64,000 bases of DNA from Persephonella sp. IF05-L8 (GTDB taxonomy: Bacteria > Aquificota > Aquificia > Aquificales > Hydrogenothermaceae): assembly GCF_000703045.1 (NCBI RefSeq), contig NZ_JNLJ01000001.1, forward strand, positions 434,001 through 498,000, written 5' to 3'. The notes beneath the pieces were generated by a model. The model saw nothing but the letters and a program-made list of their open reading frames with translations, was not told the origin of the DNA and made no database searches. A program made the position numbers and the translations under genes. Below, in pieces: positions 52,800 through 60,934 of the stretch. The first letter of the stretch is position 1. Each line of letters opens with the position of its first letter.

Positions 52800-53525
52800 T
52801 TAGTCCTTATCTATGTATTTTCTAATCATATTTTTAATTTTCATCATTGTTTTTGTATGTATCTGTGAAATTCTTGACTCTGTAAGCCCTAAAATCTCAC
52901 CTATCTCTTTCATAGAAAGCTCTTCATAGTAATAAAGGGTTATAACCAGTCTTTCCCTTTCTTTCAACTTAGATATTATATCAGTTATTATTCTTTTCAA
53001 CTCTTCTTCTTCTACATATTTGTCAGGAGTATCATCATTAATTGATATAATTTGCCACAGGCTTGTTGTTCCATCCTCATCGGAACCAACTTTACTGTCT
53101 ATTGATACAAGACCGCTATTGGATATCTTTTCTGCATATTTCATATATTCCTCTACATCCATACCCAGATACTCTGCTATCTCTTCAGGAGAGGCTTCTC
53201 TACCGAGTTTTTGTTCTACTTCCAGAATAGCTGTTTCTATATGTCTTGCTTTTTGTCTAACATTTCTTGGCACCCAGTCAAGTTTTCTTAAGCTATCTAT
53301 GATATGTCCTCTAATTCTTATTTCTGCGTATGTGGATAGTTTAACCCCTTTGTTAGGGTCATATTTATTTATTGCATCTATTAGACCAAGAACTCCTGTA
53401 TTAACAAGGTCTTCTTCTGTGATTGTAGGAGGTAAATTTTCCTGCTTTATAGACTGGACTATATAATGAATTTTTGGAAGGAATTCCATTATTATTTCAT
53501 TTCTTTCTTCCGTGGATATTTTCAT
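52800..53525 (-). CDS. fliA: Flagellar sigma factor sigma-28 (FliA)
   Basis: The 241-residue sigma factor has region 2 (DLVNTGVLGLIDAINKYDPNKGVKLSTYAEIRIRGHIIDSLRKLDWVPRNVR), region 3 (KLGREASPEEIAEYLGMDVEEY) and region 4 (ERERLVITLYYYEELSMKEIGEILGLTESRISQIHTK). LDWVPR is a FliA signature. It directs late flagellar gene transcription. GGAGGAGAGG precedes the ATG. No FlgM is seen in the window. Confidence 0.95.
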   Translation of the reverse strand: MKISTEERNEIIMEFLPKIHYIVQSIKQENLPPTITEEDLVNTGVLGLIDAINKYDPNKGVKLSTYAEIRIRGHIIDSLRKLDWVPRNVRQKARHIETAILEVEQKLGREASPEEIAEYLGMDVEEYMKYAEKISNSGLVSIDSKVGSDEDGTTSLWQIISINDDTPDKYVEEEELKRIITDIISKLKERERLVITLYYYEELSMKEIGEILGLTESRISQIHTKTMMKIKNMIRKYIDKD

Positions 53526-53536
53526 GGCCTCTCCTC

Positions 53537-54400
53537 CTAATCAAGTTTTAAGTTTTTAAGATTATTTAGAAATCTATTCCAGAAATTTTCTTTCCTTATT
53601 GGTCTTTTGCCATCAATAATGTATCTGGCGATTGCTTCAACATCCTGACTGTAAGTAGCCTTGGGATTTACAGCAGATAAGACATATCTGTCTCTTACAG
53701 ATTCTGATAGCTTTTTATCCTTTCTGATAAATCCGTAATAACTGATTTCTTTTCCTGTAAACTCTCTGAGGATATTGTTCATTCCTCTATACATTTTTTC
53801 TGCTTCTTCTTCGCTTTCCACCAAATTTACAACAAGACCTAAATCCATATTGTCTGATTTGTAGTTTAGAAGTATTCTTGATATTGCATAAGAGTCTGCC
53901 AGTGCTGTTGGGTCAGGAGTAGTTATAACAATTGTTCTGTCTGAAGCAAGGCAGAAATTAATCACATTTTCAGATATTCCTGCTGATGTATCTATCAGCA
54001 TTATGTCAAAGTTGTAGTAAATTTCCTGGAAAGAGTTTATTATCTGTATCTGTTTTTCCTGTGGAAGATTTGCCAGTTCTTCAAATCCAGAGGATGCAGG
54101 GATGAATTTTATTCCGTATTTTGATTCCCATATAATCTCATTTATATTTTTTTCTCCTGATAAAAGATGAAGAAGGTTATATTTGGGACGTTCTCCCAGA
54201 ATAATATCCACATTTGCAAGGGCAAGGTCAGCATCAAGTATAAGAACACTCTTACCAGCTTTTTGAAGCTGATAGGCCAGATTTACAGTGAAACTTGTTT
54301 TTCCAACACCACCTTTACCTGAGGTTACAGATATAACCTGGAAATCAAGAGATTTCTTATTTTTCACCATATTTCTCAGTTTTTCTGCCTGGTCTTTCAT
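53537..54400 (-). CDS. flhG: Flagellar number regulator FlhG/FleN (MinD-like ATPase)
   Basis: The 287-residue ATPase has the N-terminal activation helix (KDQAEKLRNMVKNK), the deviant Walker A VTSGKGGVGKTSFTVNLAYQLQ, ILDADLALANVDIILGERPKYNLLHLLSG and LIDTSAGISENVINFC. It limits flagellar number by stimulating FlhF GTPase. Its ATG meets the flhF stop at 54400 and fliA follows after 11 bases. Confidence 0.94.
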   Translation of the reverse strand: MKDQAEKLRNMVKNKKSLDFQVISVTSGKGGVGKTSFTVNLAYQLQKAGKSVLILDADLALANVDIILGERPKYNLLHLLSGEKNINEIIWESKYGIKFIPASSGFEELANLPQEKQIQIINSFQEIYYNFDIMLIDTSAGISENVINFCLASDRTIVITTPDPTALADSYAISRILLNYKSDNMDLGLVVNLVESEEEAEKMYRGMNNILREFTGKEISYYGFIRKDKKLSESVRDRYVLSAVNPKATYSQDVEAIARYIIDGKRPIRKENFWNRFLNNLKNLKLD

Positions 54401-55356
54401 CAGTTAATCACCTCTGCAATTCTGGATAAGATTTCATCGGCAGTTGTAATATCCTGTGGAACTTCAAGTCCATTTGTTATATAGCTAATCTTGTAATCGT
54501 AATGGGAGAGGATAAAGTAAAGTGGGGTATAGGTTTGTATCTCATCATATTTGGTTAATATTAGATGATGTATCTTAAATTTGCTGAAATATCTAATATC
54601 TTTATCAATAAGTGATTCTTTTTTTGTTAAAGGTATTGTTAAGATATTTTCTGCGTCTGGACTGGAAGTAATAAATGTCATTAACTTTTCAATTTCAGGT
54701 AGATTTTTTATATTCCCCGGTGTGTCAAAGACGATATGCTCATACTCATCAAAAGCATTTTTATAAAGGATTAATTCTTTTTCATTTTTTATAAAGAAGA
54801 AGGGTATCTGCATCATTTCTGCAAAACGCTTTAAACTTTCTGAACCGCCAACTTTGTAATAATCAAAGGATGCCACTGCTATTTTTTTGTTCCTTTCAAA
54901 GTTCAGGATTGAAGCCAGTTTTGCAATGGTTGTACTTTTTCCTGATGAGATATTTCCAAGAATATTTATATATTTTTTCTGCAGGGGGGCTCTTTCTATT
55001 TTGTTTAAAATATTTATTTTTTTAATCCCTTCTATAATAGGAGTATAAACTTTGAAAATCTCGTCCTGAATTTCAGTCAAAACTTTATCACGTATATCTG
55101 TGTTTTTTAGTTTTGTGAGTAAATCTATTAGTTTTTCGTATCCTGATATATCTTTTTCATCCTTAAATGATTTTTTAAAGGTTTCATAAAGAAGATTTTT
55201 AGGTTTCTGAATGTTTTTTTCAGGGCTGGCTGCTATTATTTCAAATTCACCGTTAATCTCTTTAATAGAAACAATAATAGCATCTTCGCCCAACTCTTCC
55301 CTTATTAGCATCCACCCTTCTTGTAGATTTCTAACAAAGTATTTTTTCATTTTCAT
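54400..55356 (-). CDS. flhF: Flagellar SRP-type GTPase FlhF
   Basis: The 318-residue GTPase has a KKYFVRNLQEGWMLIREELGEDAIIVS N-terminus and a C-terminal SRP-type G domain: P-loop LGNISSGKSTTIAKLA, the lysine-tyrosine region VASFDYYKVGGSESLKRFAEMM, G3 as FDTPGNIKN (DTAGR is usual) and G4 LTKYDE. It fixes the site of flagellum assembly with FlhG. AGAGGGG lies 7 bases upstream of the ATG at 55356. It is the first gene behind a sigma-54 promoter. Confidence 0.9.
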   Translation of the reverse strand: MKMKKYFVRNLQEGWMLIREELGEDAIIVSIKEINGEFEIIAASPEKNIQKPKNLLYETFKKSFKDEKDISGYEKLIDLLTKLKNTDIRDKVLTEIQDEIFKVYTPIIEGIKKINILNKIERAPLQKKYINILGNISSGKSTTIAKLASILNFERNKKIAVASFDYYKVGGSESLKRFAEMMQIPFFFIKNEKELILYKNAFDEYEHIVFDTPGNIKNLPEIEKLMTFITSSPDAENILTIPLTKKESLIDKDIRYFSKFKIHHLILTKYDEIQTYTPLYFILSHYDYKISYITNGLEVPQDITTADEILSRIAEVIN

Positions 55357-55384
55357 GATTTATCCCCTCTTGCGACATTTTATA

Positions 55385-55400
55385 AGCAATAAGCGTGCCA
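55385..55400 (-). promoter_or_regulatory. Consensus sigma-54 promoter for the flhF operon
   Basis: On the minus strand TGGCACG (55400-55394), four bases and TTGCT (55389-55385) match the RpoN -24/-12 consensus in every defining base. Transcription would begin near 55374, about 18 bases before the flhF ATG. Flagellar control by RpoN is well known in other bacteria. RpoN and its activator are not in the window. Confidence 0.85.
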
Positions 55401-55451
55401 AAATGCAAGTTATTGAAATTTAACGGATTTTATAATAGATGTCGGAAAAGG

Positions 55452-55469
55452 TGCAGTAAAATTACTGCA
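55452..55469 (-). promoter_or_regulatory. 18-base palindrome: possible activator site or acpS terminator stem
   Basis: TGCAGTAA / TTACTGCA is a perfect 8-base inverted repeat around a two-base centre. It lies directly after the acpS stop and about 86 bases upstream of the predicted flhF start, a normal distance for a sigma-54 enhancer. No strong T tract follows it, so a terminator is less likely. Confidence 0.4.
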
Positions 55470-55850
55470 TTAAACTATGTAGATTATAACTGTTGCAACA
55501 GAGTAGTTTCTTTCGTGGGATATGGAAAGGGTATATTTTAAGCGATTTTGATAAGTGTCGTCTGTAAATCCCTGATAGTGCAGCAAAATTTGTGCAGGTT
55601 TGTTGTATCTACCTAATATTTCTATATCTTTGTATGAAAGATTTTTCCCAAATGCCTGATTGAATGCCTTTACAAATGCTTCTTTAGCTGCAAATCTTGC
55701 AGACAGGCAGGGGATAGGGTCTGTTTTTTTAAGGCAGTATTCCTGTTCCTTTTGGGTGTATATTCTGTCTAAAAATCTTTTACCATATTTTTTGTAAGCC
55801 TTTTCTATTCTGTTGTTTTCTACTATGTCTATCCCTGTAAAGAGTTCCAT
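55470..55850 (-). CDS. acpS: Holo-[acyl-carrier-protein] synthase
   Basis: The 126-residue enzyme loads the phosphopantetheine arm on acyl carrier protein. It shows GIDIVENNRIEKAYKKYG, RFAAKEAFVKAFNQAFG and LSISHERNYSVATVII. It overlaps the aroK end by 22 bases, so both are probably translated together. Confidence 0.94.
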   Translation of the reverse strand: MELFTGIDIVENNRIEKAYKKYGKRFLDRIYTQKEQEYCLKKTDPIPCLSARFAAKEAFVKAFNQAFGKNLSYKDIEILGRYNKPAQILLHYQGFTDDTYQNRLKYTLSISHERNYSVATVIIYIV

Positions 55851-56338
55851 TTATCTAAAATCTCCTGTGCTATTTCTTCTGGGGATTTGTTTTCTGCTTT
55901 TATATGGATATCGGCCATAGAATATACTTTCTTTCTATCTTTATACAGTTTTTCAATCTTTTCCCTTGGATTTTTCAGTAATGGTCTTTCTGTACTGTCT
56001 TTTTCTGTTCGTTTTAGGATTTCATCAAGGGAAACATCAAGCCAGACAACTGTCCCTCTTTTTTTCATTTTTTCCATATTCTCAATATCAGCCCCAAGAC
56101 CTCCTCCTGTTGAGACTATATATCCTGATTTTTTAGTAAATTCCTGTATAATCTGTTTTTCCAGCTGTCTGAAATATTTTTCCCCCTGTTCTTTAAAAAT
56201 CTGGGGTATCGTTTTATTTTCCCTTTCTTCAATAAGCTTATCTATATCAACAAATTTATACCCTGTTTTATAGGCAATTATTTTTCCTACTGTAGATTTA
56301 CCACTTCCCATAAAACCAACAAGATAAAGATTTCCCAT
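55829..56338 (-). CDS. aroK: Shikimate kinase
   Basis: The 169-residue kinase phosphorylates shikimate in aromatic amino acid synthesis. It shows the P-loop LVGFMGSGKSTVGKIIA, FVDIDKLIE, FREQLEK, STGGGLGADIENM and RPLLKNPREKIEKLY. Length is typical. A membrane protein gene lies 9 bases upstream. Confidence 0.94.
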   Translation of the reverse strand: MGNLYLVGFMGSGKSTVGKIIAYKTGYKFVDIDKLIEERENKTIPQIFKEQGEKYFRQLEKQIIQEFTKKSGYIVSTGGGLGADIENMEKMKKRGTVVWLDVSLDEILKRTEKDSTERPLLKNPREKIEKLYKDRKKVYSMADIHIKAENKSPEEIAQEILDKWNSLQG

Positions 56339-56347
56339 TAAAACCTC

Positions 56348-56608
56348 CTATCTAAGCACAAATAATACAGAAACAAGGAGAATAAAACTCAGAAATGCAA
56401 ATATGCCAGCCCTAATGACACATAATCTAAACAAAAATTTATTTACAGCAAAGGTAATTATAAATCCTGCTATTGCAACAACAATGAAAGCAAACCAGTA
56501 CATATTTTTTAATATTTCTTCAGGAATTATCTGTCCTGAAAAAATAAAAACAGACAGATATATAAAAGCTCCAGATAGTAAGACAACAATATTTCTAAAA
56601 ATTTCCAT
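56348..56608 (-). CDS. Unknown small membrane protein (three helices)
   Basis: The protein of about 86 residues has three hydrophobic helices (about 10-27, 38-58 and 63-84). Neither candidate start (56608 ATG or 56629 ATG) has a clear ribosome site; 56608 is chosen because it leaves room for divergent promoters before yggU at 56649. No family is recognised. It precedes aroK. Confidence 0.6.
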   Translation of the reverse strand: MEIFRNIVVLLSGAFIYLSVFIFSGQIIPEEILKNMYWFAFIVVAIAGFIITFAVNKFLFRLCVIRAGIFAFLSFILLVSVLFVLR

Positions 56609-56648
56609 GATAGAATTTAATTTTAACATTGATTTTAAAGGGGCTTAA

Positions 56649-56870
56649 ATGATTATCAAGGTAAAGGTTAAACCAAATGCCAAGAAAAATGAGATAAAAC
56701 AGATAGAAAAAAACTTTTATGAAATCAGGGTTACTGTGGTTCCAGAAAAAGGAAAGGCAAATAAAAAGGTAATAGAACTACTCTCTAATTACCTTAAGGT
56801 GCCTAAATCCAGAATAAAATTAATTCGTGGGGAAACATCGCGGGAAAAGGTGTTTGAAATACAGGATTAA
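56649..56870 (+). CDS. yggU: DUF167/YggU-family protein
   Basis: The 73-residue protein shows the DUF167 pattern: IKVKVKPNAKKNEIKQIE, YEIRVTVVPEKGKANKKVIELLSNYLKVPKSRIKLIRGETSREKVFEI. Function is unknown although widely conserved. Its stop abuts the convergent lptB stop (56871). Confidence 0.93.
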   Translation: MIIKVKVKPNAKKNEIKQIEKNFYEIRVTVVPEKGKANKKVIELLSNYLKVPKSRIKLIRGETSREKVFEIQD

Positions 56871-57605
56871 TCAGGTTAGAGTAAACTCATCACCAAGGAA
56901 TATTTTTCTGACTGTCTGGTCTTCAACTATTTCTTGAGGTGTTCCTTCTGCGATTACTCTTCCGTGAGCCAGAATGTATGCCCTATCTGTGATTTTTAAT
57001 GTTTCTCGGACATTATGGTCTGTGAGAATTACACCTATATCCCTTTTTATAAGGTCTTTTATCAGTCCATTTATATCCTGAACAGATACAGGGTCTACCC
57101 CTGCAAAAGGTTCGTCCAGGAGTAAAAAAGAAGGGTTTATTATCAGGGAACGGGCTATTTCCAGTCTTCTCCTTTCTCCTCCTGATAGAGTTGATGCTTT
57201 CTGGTCTTTCAGGTGGTATATGCCGAACTCATCTAAGAGGGATTTTGCCTTTTCCTCAATCTCTATTCTGTCATTTGTCTGAAACTCAAGGAACATAACT
57301 ATATTTTCCCAGACTGTAAGCTCTCTGAATATTGAGCTTTCCTGAGGAAGAAAAGATATACCTTTTCTTGCCCTTTCGTAAACAGGCAGGTCTGTGATAT
57401 CTTCTCCATTTAAAAAAATGTTCCCATCATCTGGTTTTATAAATCCAAGGAGCATACGAAATGTTGTTGTCTTCCCTGCACCGTTGGGACCCAATAACCC
57501 TATAATCTCACCTTCCTGAACATAAAGTGAAACATCATCAACAACAGTTCTTTCTTTATATATCTTTTTAAGATGTTTTACCTCAAGTGTTGAAAGCTGT
57601 TTCAT
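56871..57605 (-). CDS. lptB: LPS export ABC ATPase LptB
   Basis: The 244-residue ATPase has Walker A GLLGPNGAGKTTTFRML, a Q-loop FLPQES, signature LSGGERRRLEIARSLI and Walker B LLLDEPFAGVDP, in the LptB-type arrangement (LTDHNVRETLKITDRAYILAHGRVIAEGTP). It drives lipopolysaccharide transport to the outer membrane with LptFGC. It overlaps the aminotransferase gene by four bases; no lptA or lptC is here. Confidence 0.95.
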   Translation of the reverse strand: MKQLSTLEVKHLKKIYKERTVVDDVSLYVQEGEIIGLLGPNGAGKTTTFRMLLGFIKPDDGNIFLNGEDITDLPVYERARKGISFLPQESSIFRELTVWENIVMFLEFQTNDRIEIEEKAKSLLDEFGIYHLKDQKASTLSGGERRRLEIARSLIINPSFLLLDEPFAGVDPVSVQDINGLIKDLIKRDIGVILTDHNVRETLKITDRAYILAHGRVIAEGTPQEIVEDQTVRKIFLGDEFTLT

Positions 57606-58834
57606 CCAACCTGAGCCTGCTGTCTGTATTTTTTGAAAAACTTTTTAATATTCCTTACTGCCTGTCTTATCCTTTTATCATTTTCTACCACTGCAAATCT
57701 TACATAACCTTCTCCATGTTCACCAAAACCAACTCCAGGGGCAACTGCAACATTTGCTTCTGTAAGGAGTTTTTTACTGAATTCTATTGAGCCCATATGC
57801 TGAAAATCTTCTGGAATTTTAGCCCACAGGAACATTGTGGCTTTTGGTTTTTCTACAGGCCAGCCTGCTTTATTCAACCCATCAACAAGTATATTAAGTC
57901 TTTCGTTGTATGTATCCCTTGCTTCCTCAACAATAGAGTAATCACTTTCCAGTGCTATTATGCTTGCCACCTGAATAGGTGTAAATGTTCCATAATCAAG
58001 ATAGCTTTTAAGTCTTTTCAGATTGTAGATTAAGGTTGGATTTCCAAGGACAAAGCCAACTCTCCATCCTGCCATAGAAAAGCCTTTAGTCAGGGAGTAA
58101 GTTTCAACAGCAATATCCTTTGCTCCTTCTACCTGCAGAATGCTTGGTGCCTGATATCCATCAAAACAAAGGTCTGCATAGGCAAAATCATGAATAATCC
58201 ATAGATTTTTTTCACGGGCAAATTTGACTATCTCTTTGAAAAATTCTATATCAACGGTCATCGTTGTTGGATTATTAGGAAAGTTTAGTATAAGCACTTT
58301 TGGCTCAGGATAGCTGTCTTTGTAGGATTCATAAATATTTTTTAAAAATTGTTCCTGTTTTTCACTATCAGAACCTTCCAGTGGAAGGGGAACTGTAAGG
58401 ACAGAGGCTCCTGCTATAACAGGTGCATAGTAGTGGATAGGATATCTTGGGGAAGGAACCAGAACCATATCCCCTGGGGATAACATTGCCAGCATTAGAT
58501 GGGACAAGCCTTCTTTTGAACCTATTGTGACTATTGCTTCTTCTTCAGGGTCAAGCTCTACTCCGAATCTATTTCTGTAAAAATCTGTTATAGCTTTTCT
58601 TAATCTTGGAATACCCTGGGACATAGAATATCTATGGGTTGTCTTTTTTCTGGCAGACTCACATAGTTTGTCAATTATATGCTGTGCTGGTCTAAGGTCA
58701 GGGTTTCCCATACCGAAATCTATGATATCTTCACCTTCTTTTCTGAGCCTTGCTTTCAGGTCATTAACTATGGCGAATACATACTCTGGAAGTCTTTTTA
58801 TCCTTGGAAATTCCTGATACTTTTTTCCTTCCAT
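57602..58834 (-). CDS. Class I/II aminotransferase, AlaC-like
   Basis: The 410-residue PLP enzyme has IDFGMGNPDLRP, PSPRYPIHYY, LNFPNNPTTMTVD, HDFAYADLCFDG and the PLP lysine in SLTKGFSMAGWRVGFVLGN. It resembles AlaC (YfdZ), the glutamate-pyruvate aminotransferase, more than aspartate aminotransferase. The alternative is an LL-DAP aminotransferase-like activity. It is followed directly by lptB. Confidence 0.88.
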   Translation of the reverse strand: MEGKKYQEFPRIKRLPEYVFAIVNDLKARLRKEGEDIIDFGMGNPDLRPAQHIIDKLCESARKKTTHRYSMSQGIPRLRKAITDFYRNRFGVELDPEEEAIVTIGSKEGLSHLMLAMLSPGDMVLVPSPRYPIHYYAPVIAGASVLTVPLPLEGSDSEKQEQFLKNIYESYKDSYPEPKVLILNFPNNPTTMTVDIEFFKEIVKFAREKNLWIIHDFAYADLCFDGYQAPSILQVEGAKDIAVETYSLTKGFSMAGWRVGFVLGNPTLIYNLKRLKSYLDYGTFTPIQVASIIALESDYSIVEEARDTYNERLNILVDGLNKAGWPVEKPKATMFLWAKIPEDFQHMGSIEFSKKLLTEANVAVAPGVGFGEHGEGYVRFAVVENDKRIRQAVRNIKKFFKKYRQQAQVG

Positions 58835-58882
58835 TTTTACCTCAAAATCGGGAAATTTATATAGATAATATATTCTAACAGT

Positions 58883-60133
58883 TTATCTCTGGGATTTGTT
58901 TAGAAATGCAAGGGGGTCAACAGGTATGGCATTTTTTCTAATCTCAAAATAAAGGCCACATCCGTTAATATTTTCCATTTCACCTGTGTATCCTATAATT
59001 TCTCCTTTTTTGACTATCTGACCTTCCTTTACAGTTATCTTTCCTAAATGCCCGTAAACTGTATTGAATTTTCCCCCATGCCTGATTATTACCAGATTTC
59101 CATAAGGTTTAATACTTGTTCCTGCGTATATTACTTTTCCACTTTCTGATGCTTTTACAGGGGTTCCACAATCTGTAGCATAATCCAGTCCCAGATGACG
59201 TTTATATGGAGTATTTGCAAATTTATTTATGATTTCTCCTTTTACAGGGTGTATAAACTTAAATGGAGTTCCTCCCTTTTTTACAACCTTTTCTATATAG
59301 CTGACTTCTGTTTTTTCAATTTTTAGTTTTTGCCCAGGATGTATTATGTAAGGTTTCTTCAATCTATTAAGTTTTGCTATTTTTGATACAGTTGTCCCGT
59401 ATTTTTTTGCTATCTTTGCAAGATTTTCCCCTCTTTTTACCCTGTGTATAACAATCTTTTTTCTAACAACTCTTTCTTTTTTGATGTATATATCTTTGGA
59501 ACCTGAAGGAGATTTTTTTACTGAGGTGGCTATATTATTAGAAGAAGATTTTACTCCTTTCCTTACACATAAAATCTGACCTGGATATATACGATTGCTT
59601 TTTAGATTGTTCATTAATTTAAGGCTTTTAAGTGATAAACCATACCTGCTGGCTATTAGTGACAGGCTTTCTCCTCTTTTTACTTTATGTTTTACCTTGC
59701 AGTAGGTCTGGTATTTTCTAATTTTTTTGGAGGATACTTTTTTAGGTTTTGCCTTTACAGGTATTTTTAGCTTTTGTCCAACATACAGGCGATAGGGTTT
59801 CTTCAGGTTATTAAGCCGAATTATATCCTTTGTAGAAACATTATATTTTTTGGCTATTTTGATTAGACTTTCTCCTGATTTTACTCTATGAATTATTATT
59901 TTGATATTTTTTTTTGCTTTTGTATTTTTTTTAACCGGAATTTTTAGTTTCTGTCCAGGATAAATTATGTAAGGTTTCTTTAGGTTATTGGCTCTTACAA
60001 TCTCTTTGACTGAAACACCGTATCTATTTGCTATTTTTACAAGGGAATCCCCTGGTTTTACAGTATATGTTAAAGCAGTTGCAGTTATGTTTATTATAAG
60101 AAATAATACAAAAACTTTAATAAAGAATTTCAA
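58883..60133 (-). CDS. Secreted protein with four LysM repeats and a degenerate M23 (LytM) domain
   Basis: From a TTG at 60133 (GGGGG 10 bases upstream) the protein has 416 residues: a signal peptide, four LysM repeats (about 13-56, 71-116, 140-180 and 219-262) each with (Y/H)xVKxGxxLxxIAxxY and IYPGQxLxI, and an M23-like domain (about 286-402). HLGLDYATDCGTP and VYGHLG keep two zinc-site parts, but the closing HxH motif is replaced by GLYFEI. The loss suggests no peptidase activity, as in the amidase activators EnvC and NlpD. Another TTG at 60163 is the alternative start. It overlaps acyP. Confidence 0.87.
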   Translation of the reverse strand: MKFFIKVFVLFLIINITATALTYTVKPGDSLVKIANRYGVSVKEIVRANNLKKPYIIYPGQKLKIPVKKNTKAKKNIKIIIHRVKSGESLIKIAKKYNVSTKDIIRLNNLKKPYRLYVGQKLKIPVKAKPKKVSSKKIRKYQTYCKVKHKVKRGESLSLIASRYGLSLKSLKLMNNLKSNRIYPGQILCVRKGVKSSSNNIATSVKKSPSGSKDIYIKKERVVRKKIVIHRVKRGENLAKIAKKYGTTVSKIAKLNRLKKPYIIHPGQKLKIEKTEVSYIEKVVKKGGTPFKFIHPVKGEIINKFANTPYKRHLGLDYATDCGTPVKASESGKVIYAGTSIKPYGNLVIIRHGGKFNTVYGHLGKITVKEGQIVKKGEIIGYTGEMENINGCGLYFEIRKNAIPVDPLAFLNKSQR

Positions 60134-60386
60134 AGTCTGTGAAACCCCCTTCTTTATCTTCAAACTGGTATCTGATATCGGTTACTTCTGCCAGAGGTGG
60201 GCCCTGCTCAATTGCTTTGAGAAAATTTCTTAATGTTTGTTCATCTCCTTCTGCGACTACCTCAACTGTGCCGTCTGGTAAATTACGGACATATCCTTTA
60301 ACACCCATTCCTTTTGCAATATTTCTGACGAAATATCTAAATCCCACACCCTGAACTGTGCCTGCAAATACAGCATAGAGCCTCAT
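60117..60386 (-). CDS. acyP: Acylphosphatase
   Basis: The 89-residue enzyme has the motif VFAGTVQGVGFRYFVRNIAKGMGVKGYVRNLPDGTVEVVAEG, with the phosphate-binding arginine and asparagine. It hydrolyses acyl phosphates such as carbamoyl phosphate and 1,3-bisphosphoglycerate. Its end overlaps the start of the LysM protein. Confidence 0.94.
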   Translation of the reverse strand: MRLYAVFAGTVQGVGFRYFVRNIAKGMGVKGYVRNLPDGTVEVVAEGDEQTLRNFLKAIEQGPPLAEVTDIRYQFEDKEGGFTDFEILY

Positions 60387-60418
60387 TGTCTACCTCTCAT
60401 TGATATCAGGAATAAATA

Positions 60419-60934
60419 TTATAAATCCTTTTGTTTTTTTAGATAATACTTTTCTATGTATTCGGCAAATTCGGTAGGATTATTAATATCAAAGGTTTTT
60501 CTATAAGAGTAGTAATCTGTTATTACTCCTTTAAGTCCATCATTTTCGGAAATAATAAGCTCCCTGTTTTCATCTTTTCTTATTACTTCATATTTGTCTG
60601 TGTTTTTGTAAGATTTAAATCCTTCTATAATGATTAAATCAAGGTCTTGAAGCATATAAACATTTATAAGGTCATCAACAGTGTAATCTAAATCTCTCAC
60701 GAAAGAAGTAATTCTATTTGGAGAAGCCAGAATTACCTGTTTTGCTCCGGCTTCAAACATTTTATAACTGTCTTTACCAGGGGTATCATGCTGGGCTTTA
60801 CCTTTAGGGTCATGTTTTATTGCCCCAATTTTATAGCCCTTTGAAGACAGAATGTTAATAACAGCAGATATGAATGTGGTTTTGCCGCTATTATGGGCTC
60901 CAACAATGCTGATGACAGGGGTTTTCTTATCCAT
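60419..60934 (-). CDS. mobB: Molybdopterin-guanine dinucleotide biosynthesis adaptor MobB
   Basis: The 171-residue P-loop protein has SIVGAHNSGKTTFISAVINIL, GAIKHDPKGKAQHDTPGKDSYKMFEAGA and LIIIEGFKSYKNTDKYEVIRK, the MobB signature. It aids MobA in attaching GMP to molybdopterin. No other molybdenum gene is visible nearby. Its start overlaps accD by 8 bases. Confidence 0.92.
   Translation of the reverse strand: MDKKTPVISIVGAHNSGKTTFISAVINILSSKGYKIGAIKHDPKGKAQHDTPGKDSYKMFEAGAKQVILASPNRITSFVRDLDYTVDDLINVYMLQDLDLIIIEGFKSYKNTDKYEVIRKDENRELIISENDGLKGVITDYYSYRKTFDINNPTEFAEYIEKYYLKKQKDL

Noticed and set aside
58883-60133. Tandem repeat array at DNA level
   Set aside because: The repeats are protein-level LysM repeats with diverged codons, not a CRISPR array or recent DNA duplication.
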